Positions 15,801 through 25,715 of a DNA stretch of 46,585 nt are shown here, piece after piece; the first letter of the stretch is position 1; each line of letters starts with the position of its first letter. The translations under genes were made by a program, and so were the position numbers. Origin of the DNA: Flavobacteriaceae bacterium UBA2765 (GTDB taxonomy: Bacteria; Bacteroidota; Bacteroidia; Flavobacteriales; Flavobacteriaceae); the NCBI GenBank assembly GCA_002352665.1, contig DEIV01000035.1, positions 1-46,585 of the forward strand, in the 5' to 3' direction. The notes under the pieces were generated by a model. That model saw only the letters and a list, made by a program, of their open reading frames with translations. It was not told where the DNA came from and made no database searches.

Positions 15801-17231
15801 TTAGAATTCGGCATTTTGCGGCGTTCTTGGAAACGGAATTACGTCTCTAATATTACCCATACCAGTTGTAAATTGTACCAATCTTTCAAAACCTAAACCA
15901 AAACCTGAATGCACAGCAGTTCCAAATTTACGTAAATCTAAGTACCACCATAACTCTTTCTCATCTATATCTAATGCTTTCATTTTTTCTACAAGAACAT
16001 CAAAACGTTCTTCACGTTGTGCACCGCCTACAATTTCACCAATTCCGGGAAATAAAACGTCCATGGCTCTAACTGTTTTTCCATCATCATTTAAACGCAT
16101 ATAAAAAGCTTTTATGTTGGCAGGATAGTCAAATAAAATTACAGGACATTTATAATGTTTTTCTACCAAATAACGTTCATGCTCACTTTGTAGGTCAGCT
16201 CCCCATTCATTAATGATGTATTGAAATTTTTTCTTTTTATTGGGTTTGCAATTTCTTAAAATATCTATGGCTTCTGTATAACTTACCCTTTTAAAATTAT
16301 TATCAACAACAAAATTTAATTTTTCTAACAAAGACATTTCGCTTCTTTGTAATTGAGGTTTGGTGCTTTCTTCTTTAACAAAACGCTCGTTTAAAAACTC
16401 CAAATCATCTTTACAATTAGCTAAGACATATTTGATTACAGATTTTATAAAGTCTTCAGCTAAATCCATATTGCCATCCAAATCCATAAATGCAACCTCA
16501 GGCTCAATCATCCAAAATTCTGCCAAATGACGTGTGGTATTAGAATTTTCTGCTCTAAAAGTTGGTCCGAAAGTGTAAACTTTACCTAAAGCCATGGCAT
16601 AGGTTTCAGCTTCTAATTGTCCTGAAACGGTTAGATAGGTCTCTTTACCAAAAAAGTCTTTACTATAATCTACTTTTCCATTTTCATCTTTAGGAGGATT
16701 TTCAGGGTGCATGGTTGTAACTCTAAACATTTCGCCGGCACCTTCGGCATCAGAACCTGTAATAATAGGTGCATGGAAATTATAAAATCCATTTTCAGTA
16801 AAGTATTTATGGACAGCAAAAGATAAGGCAGATCGTAAACGCATTACCGCACTAAAAGTATTGGTTCTTACCCTTAGGTGGGCATTTTCTCGTAAAAATT
16901 CAAAGCTGTGTTTTTTAGGCTGAATAGGAAATTCTTCAGGATTTGAATCCCCTAAAATTTCAATTTCATTTACATTGATTTCAACACGCTGTCCTTTACC
17001 TTGACTTTCAACTAAAGTTCCTTTAATAGAAACCGCAGCTCCAGTGGTTATTCTTTTCAAAATAGCCTCATCAAGATTTTCAAAATCTACAACACACTGT
17101 ATATTATTTATTGTAGAACCATCATTTAGAGCGATAAACCGATTTGCTCTAAAGGTACGTACCCATCCTTTGATTTGGAAATCATGTAAAAATTGATCTG
17201 ATAGTAATAATTCGGCTACACTCTTTTGCAT
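15801..17231 (-). CDS. asnS: Asparaginyl-tRNA synthetase
   Basis: The 476-residue class IIb synthetase charges tRNA-Asn. The N-terminal OB fold binds the anticodon (KGWVRTFRANRFIALNDGS). Motif 2 is FRAENSNTTRHLAEFWMIEPE-like and motif 3 is GFGLGFERLVQF with the catalytic Arg. The QREERFDVL segment is typical of AsnRS rather than AspRS. Length is normal. It lies 71 bases from rfbA on the same strand. Confidence 0.97.
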   Translation of the reverse strand: MQKSVAELLLSDQFLHDFQIKGWVRTFRANRFIALNDGSTINNIQCVVDFENLDEAILKRITTGAAVSIKGTLVESQGKGQRVEINVNEIEILGDSNPEEFPIQPKKHSFEFLRENAHLRVRTNTFSAVMRLRSALSFAVHKYFTENGFYNFHAPIITGSDAEGAGEMFRVTTMHPENPPKDENGKVDYSKDFFGKETYLTVSGQLEAETYAMALGKVYTFGPTFRAENSNTTRHLAEFWMIEPEVAFMDLDGNMDLAEDFIKSVIKYVLANCKDDLEFLNERFVKEESTKPQLQRSEMSLLEKLNFVVDNNFKRVSYTEAIDILRNCKPNKKKKFQYIINEWGADLQSEHERYLVEKHYKCPVILFDYPANIKAFYMRLNDDGKTVRAMDVLFPGIGEIVGGAQREERFDVLVEKMKALDIDEKELWWYLDLRKFGTAVHSGFGLGFERLVQFTTGMGNIRDVIPFPRTPQNAEF

Positions 17232-17302
17232 TTAGGCTACATTTTTTATGAAGAGCAAAGATAGTGATAGATTTTAGAAATTAGAATTAAGATTTGTGAA
17301 TT

Positions 17303-18175
17303 TTAGTCCAATTTATGATTTATAATATTCATTAAATATTCACCGTAGCCACTTTTTAATAAAGGCTCGGCGATTGTTTTAAGTTGTTTAGCTGAAATAA
17401 AATTTTTCTTATAAGCTACTTCTTCTATACAACCTATCTTTAAACCTTGTCGTTCTTCAATAACTTGTACAAATTGTTGTGCTTGCATTAAAGATTGGAA
17501 AGTGCCAGTATCTAACCAGGCAGTACCTCTATTTAGTATACCTACATGTAGTTCGTCTTTTTGTAAGTATATTTTATTTACATCTGTAATTTCATATTCA
17601 CCTCGAGCAGAAGGCTCTAAATTCTTAGCAATCTCTACTACACTATTATCATAAAAATAGATGCCGGGAACAGCATAATTAGATTTTGGATATTGAGGTT
17701 TTTCTTCTATAGAAATGGCTCTATTTTCCTTGTCAAATTCAACCACACCATAGCGTTCAGGATCATTTACATGATAGGCAAATACTGTTCCTCCTTTTTG
17801 TTTAGCGGCCTCCAATAATGCTTTGTGAAGACCAGTTCCATAAAAGATATTATCACCTAAAATTAAAGCAACACTATCATTAGCAATAAATTCTTCTCCA
17901 ATTACAAATGCTTGTGCCAAACCATTTGGTTTTTCTTGTACAGCATATTGAAAATTACAACCCAGTTGTTTACCATCACCTAAGAGTCTTTCAAATAATG
18001 GTAAATCATGTGGTGTTGAAATAATTAAAATATCTTTTATACCTGCTAACATTAATGTTGATAAGGGATAATAGATCATCGGCTTATCATAAATTGGCAT
18101 AAGTTGCTTGCTTACTGCTAAAGTAAGTGGGTGTAATCTGGTGCCGCTTCCTCCGGCTAAAATAATTCCTTTCAT
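17303..18175 (-). CDS. rfbA: Glucose-1-phosphate thymidylyltransferase
   Basis: The 290-residue RmlA makes dTDP-glucose from dTTP and glucose-1-phosphate, the first step of dTDP-rhamnose synthesis. The nucleotide signature KGIILAGGSGTRLHPLT is at the N-terminus, with later elements LGDNIFYG, EEKPQYPKSNYAVPG and WLDTGT. The other rml genes (rfbB, rfbC, rfbD) are not beside it, so it is detached from a surface polysaccharide cluster. It is 8 bases downstream of the RND exporter gene on the same strand and likely shares its transcript. Confidence 0.95.
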   Translation of the reverse strand: MKGIILAGGSGTRLHPLTLAVSKQLMPIYDKPMIYYPLSTLMLAGIKDILIISTPHDLPLFERLLGDGKQLGCNFQYAVQEKPNGLAQAFVIGEEFIANDSVALILGDNIFYGTGLHKALLEAAKQKGGTVFAYHVNDPERYGVVEFDKENRAISIEEKPQYPKSNYAVPGIYFYDNSVVEIAKNLEPSARGEYEITDVNKIYLQKDELHVGILNRGTAWLDTGTFQSLMQAQQFVQVIEERQGLKIGCIEEVAYKKNFISAKQLKTIAEPLLKSGYGEYLMNIINHKLD

Positions 18176-18183
18176 TTCTTTAT

Positions 18184-20583
18184 TTAATTTTCATCTAATT
18201 TTTTAATTTCATCAGCAATATCATCATCTTCTGTAGGCAAAATTTGAATTGCCGGTTTTTTGAATACTCTTTTATTGGCTATTCGTTGTTCTAAAGATAG
18301 TAATAACGAAGGAAGTAATAATAAATTGGATACCATGGCCAATAATAATGTAACAGAAACCAATCCGCCAAGAGCGATAGTACCTCCAAAACTGGAAACT
18401 GTGAATACTAAAAATCCAAAGAAAAGCACAATAGAGGTATAAAACATACTTACCCCGGTTTCGCGTAAAGCATTATAAACAGATTTTCTTACTTTCCAGT
18501 TATTTGCTTGTAACTCTTGCCGGTATTTGGCCAAAAAATGAATAGTATCATCTACAGATATACCAAAGGCGATGCTAAATACTAATATAGTAGAAGGCTT
18601 AATAGGTACACCTAAAAAACCCATTAGTCCTGCAGTAACCAGTAGGGGTAAAATATTAGGAATTAGTGATATAATAATCATCTGAAATGATTTAAACATC
18701 CAAGCCATAAAAATAGAAATTATTAAAATGGCTAATGATAGCGATATGACTAAATTTTTAATTAAATAATTGGTGCCTTTTAAAAATACCAGAGCTTTTC
18801 CTGTTAAAGTTACCGTATAGTTCTCCTTTGGAAATTCTTTGTCAATTCTAGCCTGTAGTCTTTCTTCAATTCGTCCCATTTTGTCTGTACCAATGTCTTT
18901 CATAAAGGTGGTTATTCTGGCATACTGACCTGTAGAGTCGACAAAATTATTGAGCAAATCTGAATTTACATTAGAGTTTTTAGTATAAGATAATATGAAG
19001 TTACGTTCTTGAGAGGTAGGCAGTTGGTAATATTTAGGATTGCCATTATAATATGCTTGTTTGGAATATTTTACCAAATTTAAGACAGATACAGAAGGTG
19101 AAAGTTCCGGGATTTCGTCAATGATCTCGTTGAGTTTATCCATCCGCTTAAGCGTAGAAAGTTTCATTACCCCTTTTTTACGTTTGGTATCAATAATAAT
19201 TTCTAATGGCATGATACCCCCAAATTCTTTTTCAAAAAACACGATGTCTTTATAGAATGTTTTTCCTTTTGGCATGTCTTCAATAATACTACCGGAAACA
19301 CGAATCATATAAACACCAATAATACTTGACACCATTAATATTACAGTTAAAACGTATACTGTAATTCGTTTAAATCGAACCATATTCTCCATCCAATCTA
19401 CAATACGTTCAATCCATCTTTTTTCTAAATGTTTTAAATGTTTTTCTTTAGGTTTAGCTAAAAAACTATAAATAATAGGAATAATTAATAAAGACAAAAT
19501 AAATATCACCAAAATATTTACGGAAGCGATAATACCAAATTCATTTAATAACTGACTTTTAGTAAAGATAAAAGTTGCAAAGCCAGAAGCCGTAGTTACA
19601 TTTGTCATTAAGGTAGCATTGCCAATTTTGGAAATAACTCGCTGTAAGGATTTGGCTTGATTACCATGTTTTTTTACTTCTTGTTGGTATTTGTTAATTA
19701 AGAAGATGCAATTTGGTACACCAATTACTATAATTAAAGGAGGTATGAGGGCTGTTAATACAGTTATTTCATATCTAAACAAACCAATAAAGCCAAAAGC
19801 CCAAACCACGCCAATACTTACTACAAACATGGTAATAAATGTGGCTCTGAATGATCGGAAAAAGAAAAAGAAAATTATTGAAGTCACTAGTAAAGCTAAA
19901 ATCAGAAAAATCCCTATTTCATCATTTATACTTTTAGAATTCATGGTCCTTATATAAGGCATACCAGAAACTTTTACATCAATAGTATTGTCATTTTCGA
20001 ATTTTTCAATAATTGGGTTTAATGTTTTTAAAATAAAATTTTTACGTTCAATTGTATTGACAATGTCTTTCTTAATATAGATAACTGTTCTTATTGTACC
20101 TGTTTTTTTGTTGAATAAAAAATTATCAAAAAATGGTAAATTATCAAATAGATCTTGTTTGATTTTTCTTACTTCTTCATCGGTTTTTGGTAAGTTTTCA
20201 TAAATTGGAGCAACATTAAAACGTTCATTTTTTGTGTCTTTATATAGTTTTTTAATGTCACCAATAGAAACAGTAAAATCAATTTGGGGAAAAGAATCTA
20301 GTTGATGAGAAAGTGTATTCCAGTTGTTAAATTTTTTAGCGGTATATATAGAGGAGTCCTCAACGGCCAGTATAATTAAATTACCTTCTTCTCCAAAAAT
20401 CTCCAAAAATTTATTATACTCTAAATTTACTTCGTGGTTTCTGGGTAGTAAATTAGCTTCACTATTAGAGAAACGCATGTACTGCATTTGAGTAGATAAT
20501 AAATAAGTAATTATTCCAAGAGCTATTAAAATAGGAATTCTTCCTTTGATAATAAAACGAGAAATATAGGCCCAGAAATTCAT
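18184..20583 (-). CDS. RND/MMPL-family exporter
   Basis: The 799-residue membrane protein has the RND duplicated layout: a helix (about residues 12-30), a large periplasmic domain, five helices (around 215-370), a second helix near 405-425, a second periplasmic domain, and helices from about 615 to 765. GISVDDTIHFLAKYR in the second half is the typical proton-relay segment of MMPL/SSD-like transporters. The size is below that of AcrB (~1030), which favours the lipid-transporting MMPL/hydrophobe group over multidrug pumps. Substrate unknown. No membrane-fusion or TolC gene is adjacent. An exact -7 element lies 29 bases upstream. Confidence 0.9.
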   Translation of the reverse strand: MNFWAYISRFIIKGRIPILIALGIITYLLSTQMQYMRFSNSEANLLPRNHEVNLEYNKFLEIFGEEGNLIILAVEDSSIYTAKKFNNWNTLSHQLDSFPQIDFTVSIGDIKKLYKDTKNERFNVAPIYENLPKTDEEVRKIKQDLFDNLPFFDNFLFNKKTGTIRTVIYIKKDIVNTIERKNFILKTLNPIIEKFENDNTIDVKVSGMPYIRTMNSKSINDEIGIFLILALLVTSIIFFFFFRSFRATFITMFVVSIGVVWAFGFIGLFRYEITVLTALIPPLIIVIGVPNCIFLINKYQQEVKKHGNQAKSLQRVISKIGNATLMTNVTTASGFATFIFTKSQLLNEFGIIASVNILVIFILSLLIIPIIYSFLAKPKEKHLKHLEKRWIERIVDWMENMVRFKRITVYVLTVILMVSSIIGVYMIRVSGSIIEDMPKGKTFYKDIVFFEKEFGGIMPLEIIIDTKRKKGVMKLSTLKRMDKLNEIIDEIPELSPSVSVLNLVKYSKQAYYNGNPKYYQLPTSQERNFILSYTKNSNVNSDLLNNFVDSTGQYARITTFMKDIGTDKMGRIEERLQARIDKEFPKENYTVTLTGKALVFLKGTNYLIKNLVISLSLAILIISIFMAWMFKSFQMIIISLIPNILPLLVTAGLMGFLGVPIKPSTILVFSIAFGISVDDTIHFLAKYRQELQANNWKVRKSVYNALRETGVSMFYTSIVLFFGFLVFTVSSFGGTIALGGLVSVTLLLAMVSNLLLLPSLLLSLEQRIANKRVFKKPAIQILPTEDDDIADEIKKLDEN

Positions 20584-20611
20584 TAAAATATATGTGAATT
20601 TATAATGCTGG

Positions 20612-20619
20612 CAAAGGTA
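20612..20619 (-). promoter_or_regulatory. -7 element for the RND exporter-rfbA transcript
   Basis: The minus strand reads TACCTTTG, an exact TAnnTTTG, 29 bases before the exporter ATG. A -33 TTG is not evident. Confidence 0.5.
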
Positions 20620-20664
20620 CTAAATTAAATTATTGAAGTTAAGATACTCTCTGTTAAAATAGGT

Positions 20665-23181
20665 TTAGAAACCTAAGCTTAATACGTAGGTGAGTTTTAC
20701 TGCTAAATTATCAGAAAATTTCAAATTACTATAGGCTCCATATCTATAAAATGAGCTAATTCCAAAACCTTTGTATAAATGATTTAATACAAAACCAGAT
20801 TCTAAATAACCTTTATTCATTTTTTTAAAAGTTACTCCAAAATGTTGATTTGAGTTGTCAATAGTACCAATGGCAAATCTGGAGATAATGCTTAATCCGG
20901 GTTTAAATTTATCACTTATTTCAAAACGATTAAAGTTATAACGAGCTTGAAATGAGGCGTATCTGTCAGAAATAAATTCGTTAAAAGCCATAGTTTCAAA
21001 GGCATTGGTTCCTGAGAAATTAATACGTTTTCGCCATGGATTAGCAAAAGAGTAATTTGGTGTAGCGTTGTATAAATGAGTCAAAGGAGCATCACCACCA
21101 ATATAGCCTCCTTGTATTAGAAAACTAGTAGAACTTTTATTTAAAAAGTTTATCTCATGTTCAAATTTAAAATTGAATTGATTAAAGCTAAAATTACCAT
21201 CTAAAACATTATCAAAACTTTTGGCAAATTGAGCTGTAATTTTTGGATAACCATTTTTAATTGGAATTTTTCCAATAGGGGTATTCATATATTTACTAAA
21301 AGGAGTCCATTTTACAGCAAATGTAGCTGTCGCCAAATTATATTTAGAAAAAACCAAGCCATTTGAAATAAATTGATAAGTGAATTTAGGGTCATAACTA
21401 CCTTGTTTCAATTCTAATTTAGATTCTAAATTTGGGAATATATCATGTTGAAGATTTATAGTGTAATTTTTGTAGCCATAAAATTGTCCAATATTCAAGT
21501 TTCTTGGATTTATAAGAGAGAATGAAGTTTCATCAAACAGAAAATCTAGTTTGGCCGCCTCATGTAAATCATCTGTATAACCAGCTCCTATCCATGTATT
21601 ATTTTCTTTATCTAGTCTTATAAAAGCACCTAAGTGATATTTAATATTTTTATCTTTAAAACCGTATGCCGCATAACTTTCTAATTTAAGTATTTTAGAA
21701 AAATCAGGGTTGGTAATACCACCAAACCCTAATCGAAAGCCTTCATAATTGTTAAAATTTATCAATTGACTTAAATCAAAATCGAAATATTTAGTAGGGA
21801 AATAACCTTTTAACACTTTTCTGGCAATGTTTAATTTTTTTTCAGCACCTTCAGCTTTAGATAAACTATCTAACACTTTATAAGCTTCTATACCTCGTAT
21901 TGAAATCGAATCCGTTCTATAGGTATTCCAATATGCTTCGCTTCGGTTAGAAGCATTATCGTCTATTTTTATAGATGAGGCAGAATTGATAACCTTAATG
22001 GGTTCGTTTATTGTTATTTGATAATTTTTGCTTTTAGAAATTAAATAGGAAGCGTCAGAAAAATCCTTTTGCTTTGTATTTACAATAGAATCATTTTTAG
22101 GTTGGCTATCCGTAAATTTAATAGTGCCACCAAAAAGATTAACATTTTCCTTATTTTTCCCTTTTTGAATAGTAATAATAGTTTCATCTGGAAACCAAAT
22201 TTGATGTTCATTATTATATATAAAATTTTGAACTGCTTTAACAGCAACGATTCCTCTTAATTCGGCAATTCCTTTTTCTAGAGCAAAACTTTTGTCGTGG
22301 ATATACAAAACACCTTCTAAGCCTAAATTTTTACCTTTATTTTTAGGAATATAATGAATCATATAGGCGGCTCCTTCATTATTATAAACCGTATCTAAGA
22401 TTTTATAGTCATACTTTTTTAAAGCATTTTTTGCTAGTGGATTTACGTAATTATTACCTAATAAGGTATATACTTCGTCATAAAATGAAAAGCTTTCAAT
22501 GTCTAAGGCCAAAAATTCATAGATAGGGTTTTTGAATCCCGCCATACGCGATGCTAATATGGTTTCTTTTTTATTCTTACCTCTTTGAAAAGTATGTTCA
22601 GCCACCTTTTCTGTAATGTATAAATGATGCCTGTCTATTTGTTTTTTAAATTTATAATTTGAAGAATCTAATTTTTTAAAAATTAGTTTATTATTTTTTT
22701 TAATAAAAACGGAGTCAATAGTGCCGCTAATAGAATCAGGGTTGGCTGTAATTAATAATTTATTATATAATGTAAATTTAAATGAGTTTAATGCTTTTGA
22801 GATATTATTTTTATCTCTATTTTTAATGGTGTTACGAATAATCTGTAAAGCTGGGTTCTCTTTAGCAATTAAAACTACTTCATTTAAACTTTCGTTGCTA
22901 GCTTCTAAAAAGATAGTAACATACTTTTTGTTACTTGTAATATTAACTTTCTGTGTTTTATAACCTACATAAGAAATAGATAACCTGGTAATGTCATTTT
23001 TAGAAGTAATTTTAAATTTACCTTCAATATCGGTTATTTCTCCAATACCTGTATTTGTTATAATGGTTGCAAAGGCTAGCGATTTTTTTGTTTTGCTATC
23101 TTTAATGATACCGGATAAGTTAGTTTGTCCTAAGAGTAGCAGTGGAAAAAATAGAACAATTAAAGCACTAATTAATTTCAT
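20665..23181 (-). CDS. DUF5686 / carboxypeptidase-like regulatory domain outer-membrane protein
   Basis: The 838-residue protein has a signal peptide (MKLISALIVLFFPLLLLGQ) and an N-terminal carboxypeptidase-regulatory-like beta-sandwich (about residues 20-100; SGIIKDSKTKKSLAFATI and ISYVGYKTQKV are typical). The large remainder is the DUF5686 region, ending in a barrel-like series of strands and the terminus LTYVLSLGF. The domain pair is common in Bacteroidota outer membranes, where it resembles TonB receptors without a plug. No partner gene is adjacent. A frr terminator lies just upstream. Confidence 0.88.
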   Translation of the reverse strand: MKLISALIVLFFPLLLLGQTNLSGIIKDSKTKKSLAFATIITNTGIGEITDIEGKFKITSKNDITRLSISYVGYKTQKVNITSNKKYVTIFLEASNESLNEVVLIAKENPALQIIRNTIKNRDKNNISKALNSFKFTLYNKLLITANPDSISGTIDSVFIKKNNKLIFKKLDSSNYKFKKQIDRHHLYITEKVAEHTFQRGKNKKETILASRMAGFKNPIYEFLALDIESFSFYDEVYTLLGNNYVNPLAKNALKKYDYKILDTVYNNEGAAYMIHYIPKNKGKNLGLEGVLYIHDKSFALEKGIAELRGIVAVKAVQNFIYNNEHQIWFPDETIITIQKGKNKENVNLFGGTIKFTDSQPKNDSIVNTKQKDFSDASYLISKSKNYQITINEPIKVINSASSIKIDDNASNRSEAYWNTYRTDSISIRGIEAYKVLDSLSKAEGAEKKLNIARKVLKGYFPTKYFDFDLSQLINFNNYEGFRLGFGGITNPDFSKILKLESYAAYGFKDKNIKYHLGAFIRLDKENNTWIGAGYTDDLHEAAKLDFLFDETSFSLINPRNLNIGQFYGYKNYTINLQHDIFPNLESKLELKQGSYDPKFTYQFISNGLVFSKYNLATATFAVKWTPFSKYMNTPIGKIPIKNGYPKITAQFAKSFDNVLDGNFSFNQFNFKFEHEINFLNKSSTSFLIQGGYIGGDAPLTHLYNATPNYSFANPWRKRINFSGTNAFETMAFNEFISDRYASFQARYNFNRFEISDKFKPGLSIISRFAIGTIDNSNQHFGVTFKKMNKGYLESGFVLNHLYKGFGISSFYRYGAYSNLKFSDNLAVKLTYVLSLGF

Positions 23182-23214
23182 TATATATTTTATAATTCAA
23201 AGAAAGAAAAAAAT

Positions 23215-23244
23215 AAAAAGCATCTTACACTTTAGATGCTTTTT
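23215..23244 (-). terminator. Terminator of pyrH-frr
   Basis: AAAAAGCATCT and AGATGCTTTTT form a near-perfect stem with an 8-base loop, and the minus strand continues into a T-rich tract. It lies 28 bases after the frr stop. Confidence 0.88.
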
Positions 23245-23272
23245 AACAAAAGTTTATTAGTTACATTTCATT

Positions 23273-23827
23273 TTAAATGGTCATAATCTCTATTTCTTTT
23301 TTATCGTATAGGTCATCAATAGTTTTCACATATTTATCAGTCAATTCTTGTATCTCATCAATAGTATTATTTTCAAGATCTTCAGAAATATCCAACTTTT
23401 TTAAATCGTGAATAGCATCTCTTCTGGCATTTCTAACACTAATCTTATCACTTTCAGCTTCTGCTTTCGCTTGTTTTGCCAGCTCTTTACGGCGTTCTTC
23501 AGTTAATACAGGAACATTTATAATAATAGACTCACCATTGTTCATTGGGTTAAAACCTAGATTAGCTAACATGATTGCTTTTTCAATTTCTTGCAACATA
23601 TTTTTCTCCCAAGGCTGAACACTAATGGTTCTTGCATCTGGTGTATTTATATTGGCTACTTGACTTAACGGCGTCTGCGAGCCATAATAATCAACCTGAA
23701 TGCCTCTTAACATTGCCGGAGAGGCTTTTCCTGCTCTAATGTTTGCCAATTCTTTGTTCAAATGATCAAGAGCATTATCCATATGCTCTTTTGTAGTATC
23801 GATTATAAATTGCACTTCTTCGTTCAT
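23273..23827 (-). CDS. frr: Ribosome recycling factor
   Basis: The 184-residue factor splits post-termination ribosomes together with EF-G. Conserved elements are LNKELANIRAGKASPAML, VDYYGSQTPLSQVANI, ISVQPWEKNMLQEIEKAI, GFNPMNNGESIIINVPVLTE and the C-terminal helix region. It is 31 bases downstream of pyrH, the widely conserved gene pair, and is closed by a hairpin terminator. Confidence 0.97.
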   Translation of the reverse strand: MNEEVQFIIDTTKEHMDNALDHLNKELANIRAGKASPAMLRGIQVDYYGSQTPLSQVANINTPDARTISVQPWEKNMLQEIEKAIMLANLGFNPMNNGESIIINVPVLTEERRKELAKQAKAEAESDKISVRNARRDAIHDLKKLDISEDLENNTIDEIQELTDKYVKTIDDLYDKKEIEIMTI

Positions 23828-23858
23828 AACTTAATATATTAATATAGTTGATAGAACT

Positions 23859-24569
23859 TTAGATATCAACTTTTGTTCCAATGTTTTCACCAGACAATAA
23901 TTTTAATAAATTACCTTGTTTGTTCATGTCAAAAATAATAATAGGTAGTTTATTTTCCTCACTTAAGGTAAAAGCTGTCATATCCATAACTTTTAACCCT
24001 CTAGACATAACATCTTTAAAAGTAATATTTTCAAATTTCACAGCATTGATGTTTTTTTCTGGATCGGAGGTATAGACTCCATCAACACGTGTACCTTTTA
24101 AGATCACATCAGCATCTATTTCTATAGCTCTCAGCACGGCTGCAGTATCAGTGGTAAAATATGGATTTCCTGTGCCACTTCCAAAAATAACTACCCTACC
24201 TTTTTCTAAATGTCTTACTGCTCTGCGTTTAATATAAGGTTCGGCAATTTGTTCCATTTTAATGGCTGTTAATAAACGAGTTTGTACCTCAGTATCTTCT
24301 AAAGCACTTTGTAATGCCAATCCATTAATTACAGTAGCTAACATGCCCATATAATCTGCCTGAACTCTGTCATTCATGCCGCCTCCGGCTCCTGATACAC
24401 CTCTAAAAATGTTTCCACCACCAATAACAATGGCTACTTCTACACCATGTTCAACTACTTTTTTTATTTCTTGAGCATATGCTTTTAATCTGTTTGGATC
24501 AATACCATATTGTTGATCACCTAATAAAGCTTCTCCACTTAGTTTTAATAGAATTCTTTTGTATTGCAT
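23859..24569 (-). CDS. pyrH: UMP kinase
   Basis: The 236-residue enzyme phosphorylates UMP to UDP for pyrimidine nucleotide supply. The N-terminus MQYKRILLKLSGEALLG, IGGGNIFRG, the DYMGMLATVINGLAL segment and GTGNPYFTTDTAAVLRA are diagnostic. The start at 24569 is preferred over the longer in-frame one at 24617, because a TATATTTG -7 element (24588-24595) falls inside the extension and homologues begin at this methionine. It is followed by frr in one transcript. Confidence 0.97.
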   Translation of the reverse strand: MQYKRILLKLSGEALLGDQQYGIDPNRLKAYAQEIKKVVEHGVEVAIVIGGGNIFRGVSGAGGGMNDRVQADYMGMLATVINGLALQSALEDTEVQTRLLTAIKMEQIAEPYIKRRAVRHLEKGRVVIFGSGTGNPYFTTDTAAVLRAIEIDADVILKGTRVDGVYTSDPEKNINAVKFENITFKDVMSRGLKVMDMTAFTLSEENKLPIIIFDMNKQGNLLKLLSGENIGTKVDI

Positions 24570-24587
24570 TTTTTTTTGAGAGTTTGA

Positions 24588-24595
24588 CAAATATA
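24588..24595 (-). promoter_or_regulatory. -7 element of pyrH-frr
   Basis: The minus strand reads TATATTTG, an exact consensus, 18 bases before the chosen pyrH ATG. Beyond it, up to the tsf terminator (24596-24810), no gene is visible; the stretch is A/T-rich. Confidence 0.5.
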
Positions 24596-24810
24596 CAAAT
24601 TTCAGTATTGAACTCATAGAACTTATCCTGACTTTTTCTATTTCCTAAAAAACGGATAAAATCTACCTATATTTTCTTGTTTTTTTTCGCATATAAGCTT
24701 ATGATATTCTTTTAAAAGAAGTCAGTCCATATAATTTATAATGCTTGATCAAGAGCTAATAAATTTTCAAACTTGAAGTATGGTTAAAATAAATAGGCAA
24801 GTTAAGTTCA

Positions 24811-24842
24811 TAAAAAAACCCATCAATTGACGGGTTTTTTTA
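24811..24842 (-). terminator. Terminator of the rplM-rpsI-rpsB-tsf set
   Basis: ACCCATCAA and TTGACGGGT form a 9-pair stem with one A-C mismatch and almost no loop, flanked by A and T tracts. It lies just past the tsf stop at 24861. Confidence 0.75.
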
Positions 24843-24860
24843 AATTTATGTAATTGCTTT

Positions 24861-25682
24861 TTAACCTAAAGCAACTCTTTTAAAGTCAATTACTTTTACA
24901 TCACCCAATGATTTAACATATTGAGCAACACTTTGTTTATTGTTTTTTATAAAATCTTGATTTACAAGAGTATTATCTTTAAAGAAACGTTTTAGTTTAC
25001 CTTTAGCAATATTATCTAACATGCCTTCGGGTTTACCTTCTTGACGTAATTGATCTTTTGCAATTTCAATTTCTTTGTCTATTGTTTCTTGATCAATACC
25101 ATTTTCATCTAAAGCTAAAGGAGACATTGCAGCAGCTTGCATAGCAACATCTTTTGCTACAACATCAGCACCATCAGCTGAAGCCGACAAACCTACTAAG
25201 GTAGCAATTTTGTTTCCTGCATGAATATATGAACCAACAAATGGGGCATTAATAGTATCAAAAGCACCTATTTCTATTTTTTCACCTATTACACCGGTTT
25301 GTTCAATCAGCTTGTCAGCTACTGACATCCCATTAAAATCAGCTGTTAGAAATTCATCTTTATTTGCTGCATGTAAAGCTATTTCTGCCAATTGATTTGC
25401 CAAATCTACAAAACCTTCGTTTTTAGCAACAAAATCTGTTTCACAATTTAAAGAAATTACAGCTCCGGTAGTTGATTCAGCATTTACCTTTGCAATAACG
25501 GCACCTTCAGATGAATCTCTGTCGGCTCTTTTTGCAGCAACTTTTTGTCCTTTTTTACGTAATATTTCTATTGCCAATTCAAAATTACCATCGGCCTCAA
25601 CAAGTGCATTTTTACAATCCATCATTCCTGCACCAGTGGTTTTTCTTAATTTATTTACTTCTGCGGCTGTTATTTTTGCCAT
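24861..25682 (-). CDS. tsf: Elongation factor Ts
   Basis: The 273-residue exchange factor recycles EF-Tu. The N-terminal UBA-like segment (ITAAEVNKLRKTTGAGMMDC) and the core motif NCETDFVAKNEGF are unmistakable. It follows rpsB by 33 bases, the usual rpsB-tsf pairing, and ends before a hairpin terminator. Confidence 0.97.
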   Translation of the reverse strand: MAKITAAEVNKLRKTTGAGMMDCKNALVEADGNFELAIEILRKKGQKVAAKRADRDSSEGAVIAKVNAESTTGAVISLNCETDFVAKNEGFVDLANQLAEIALHAANKDEFLTADFNGMSVADKLIEQTGVIGEKIEIGAFDTINAPFVGSYIHAGNKIATLVGLSASADGADVVAKDVAMQAAAMSPLALDENGIDQETIDKEIEIAKDQLRQEGKPEGMLDNIAKGKLKRFFKDNTLVNQDFIKNNKQSVAQYVKSLGDVKVIDFKRVALG

Positions 25683-25715
25683 GATTTTTAATCTTTTAGT
25701 ATATATAATAATTAT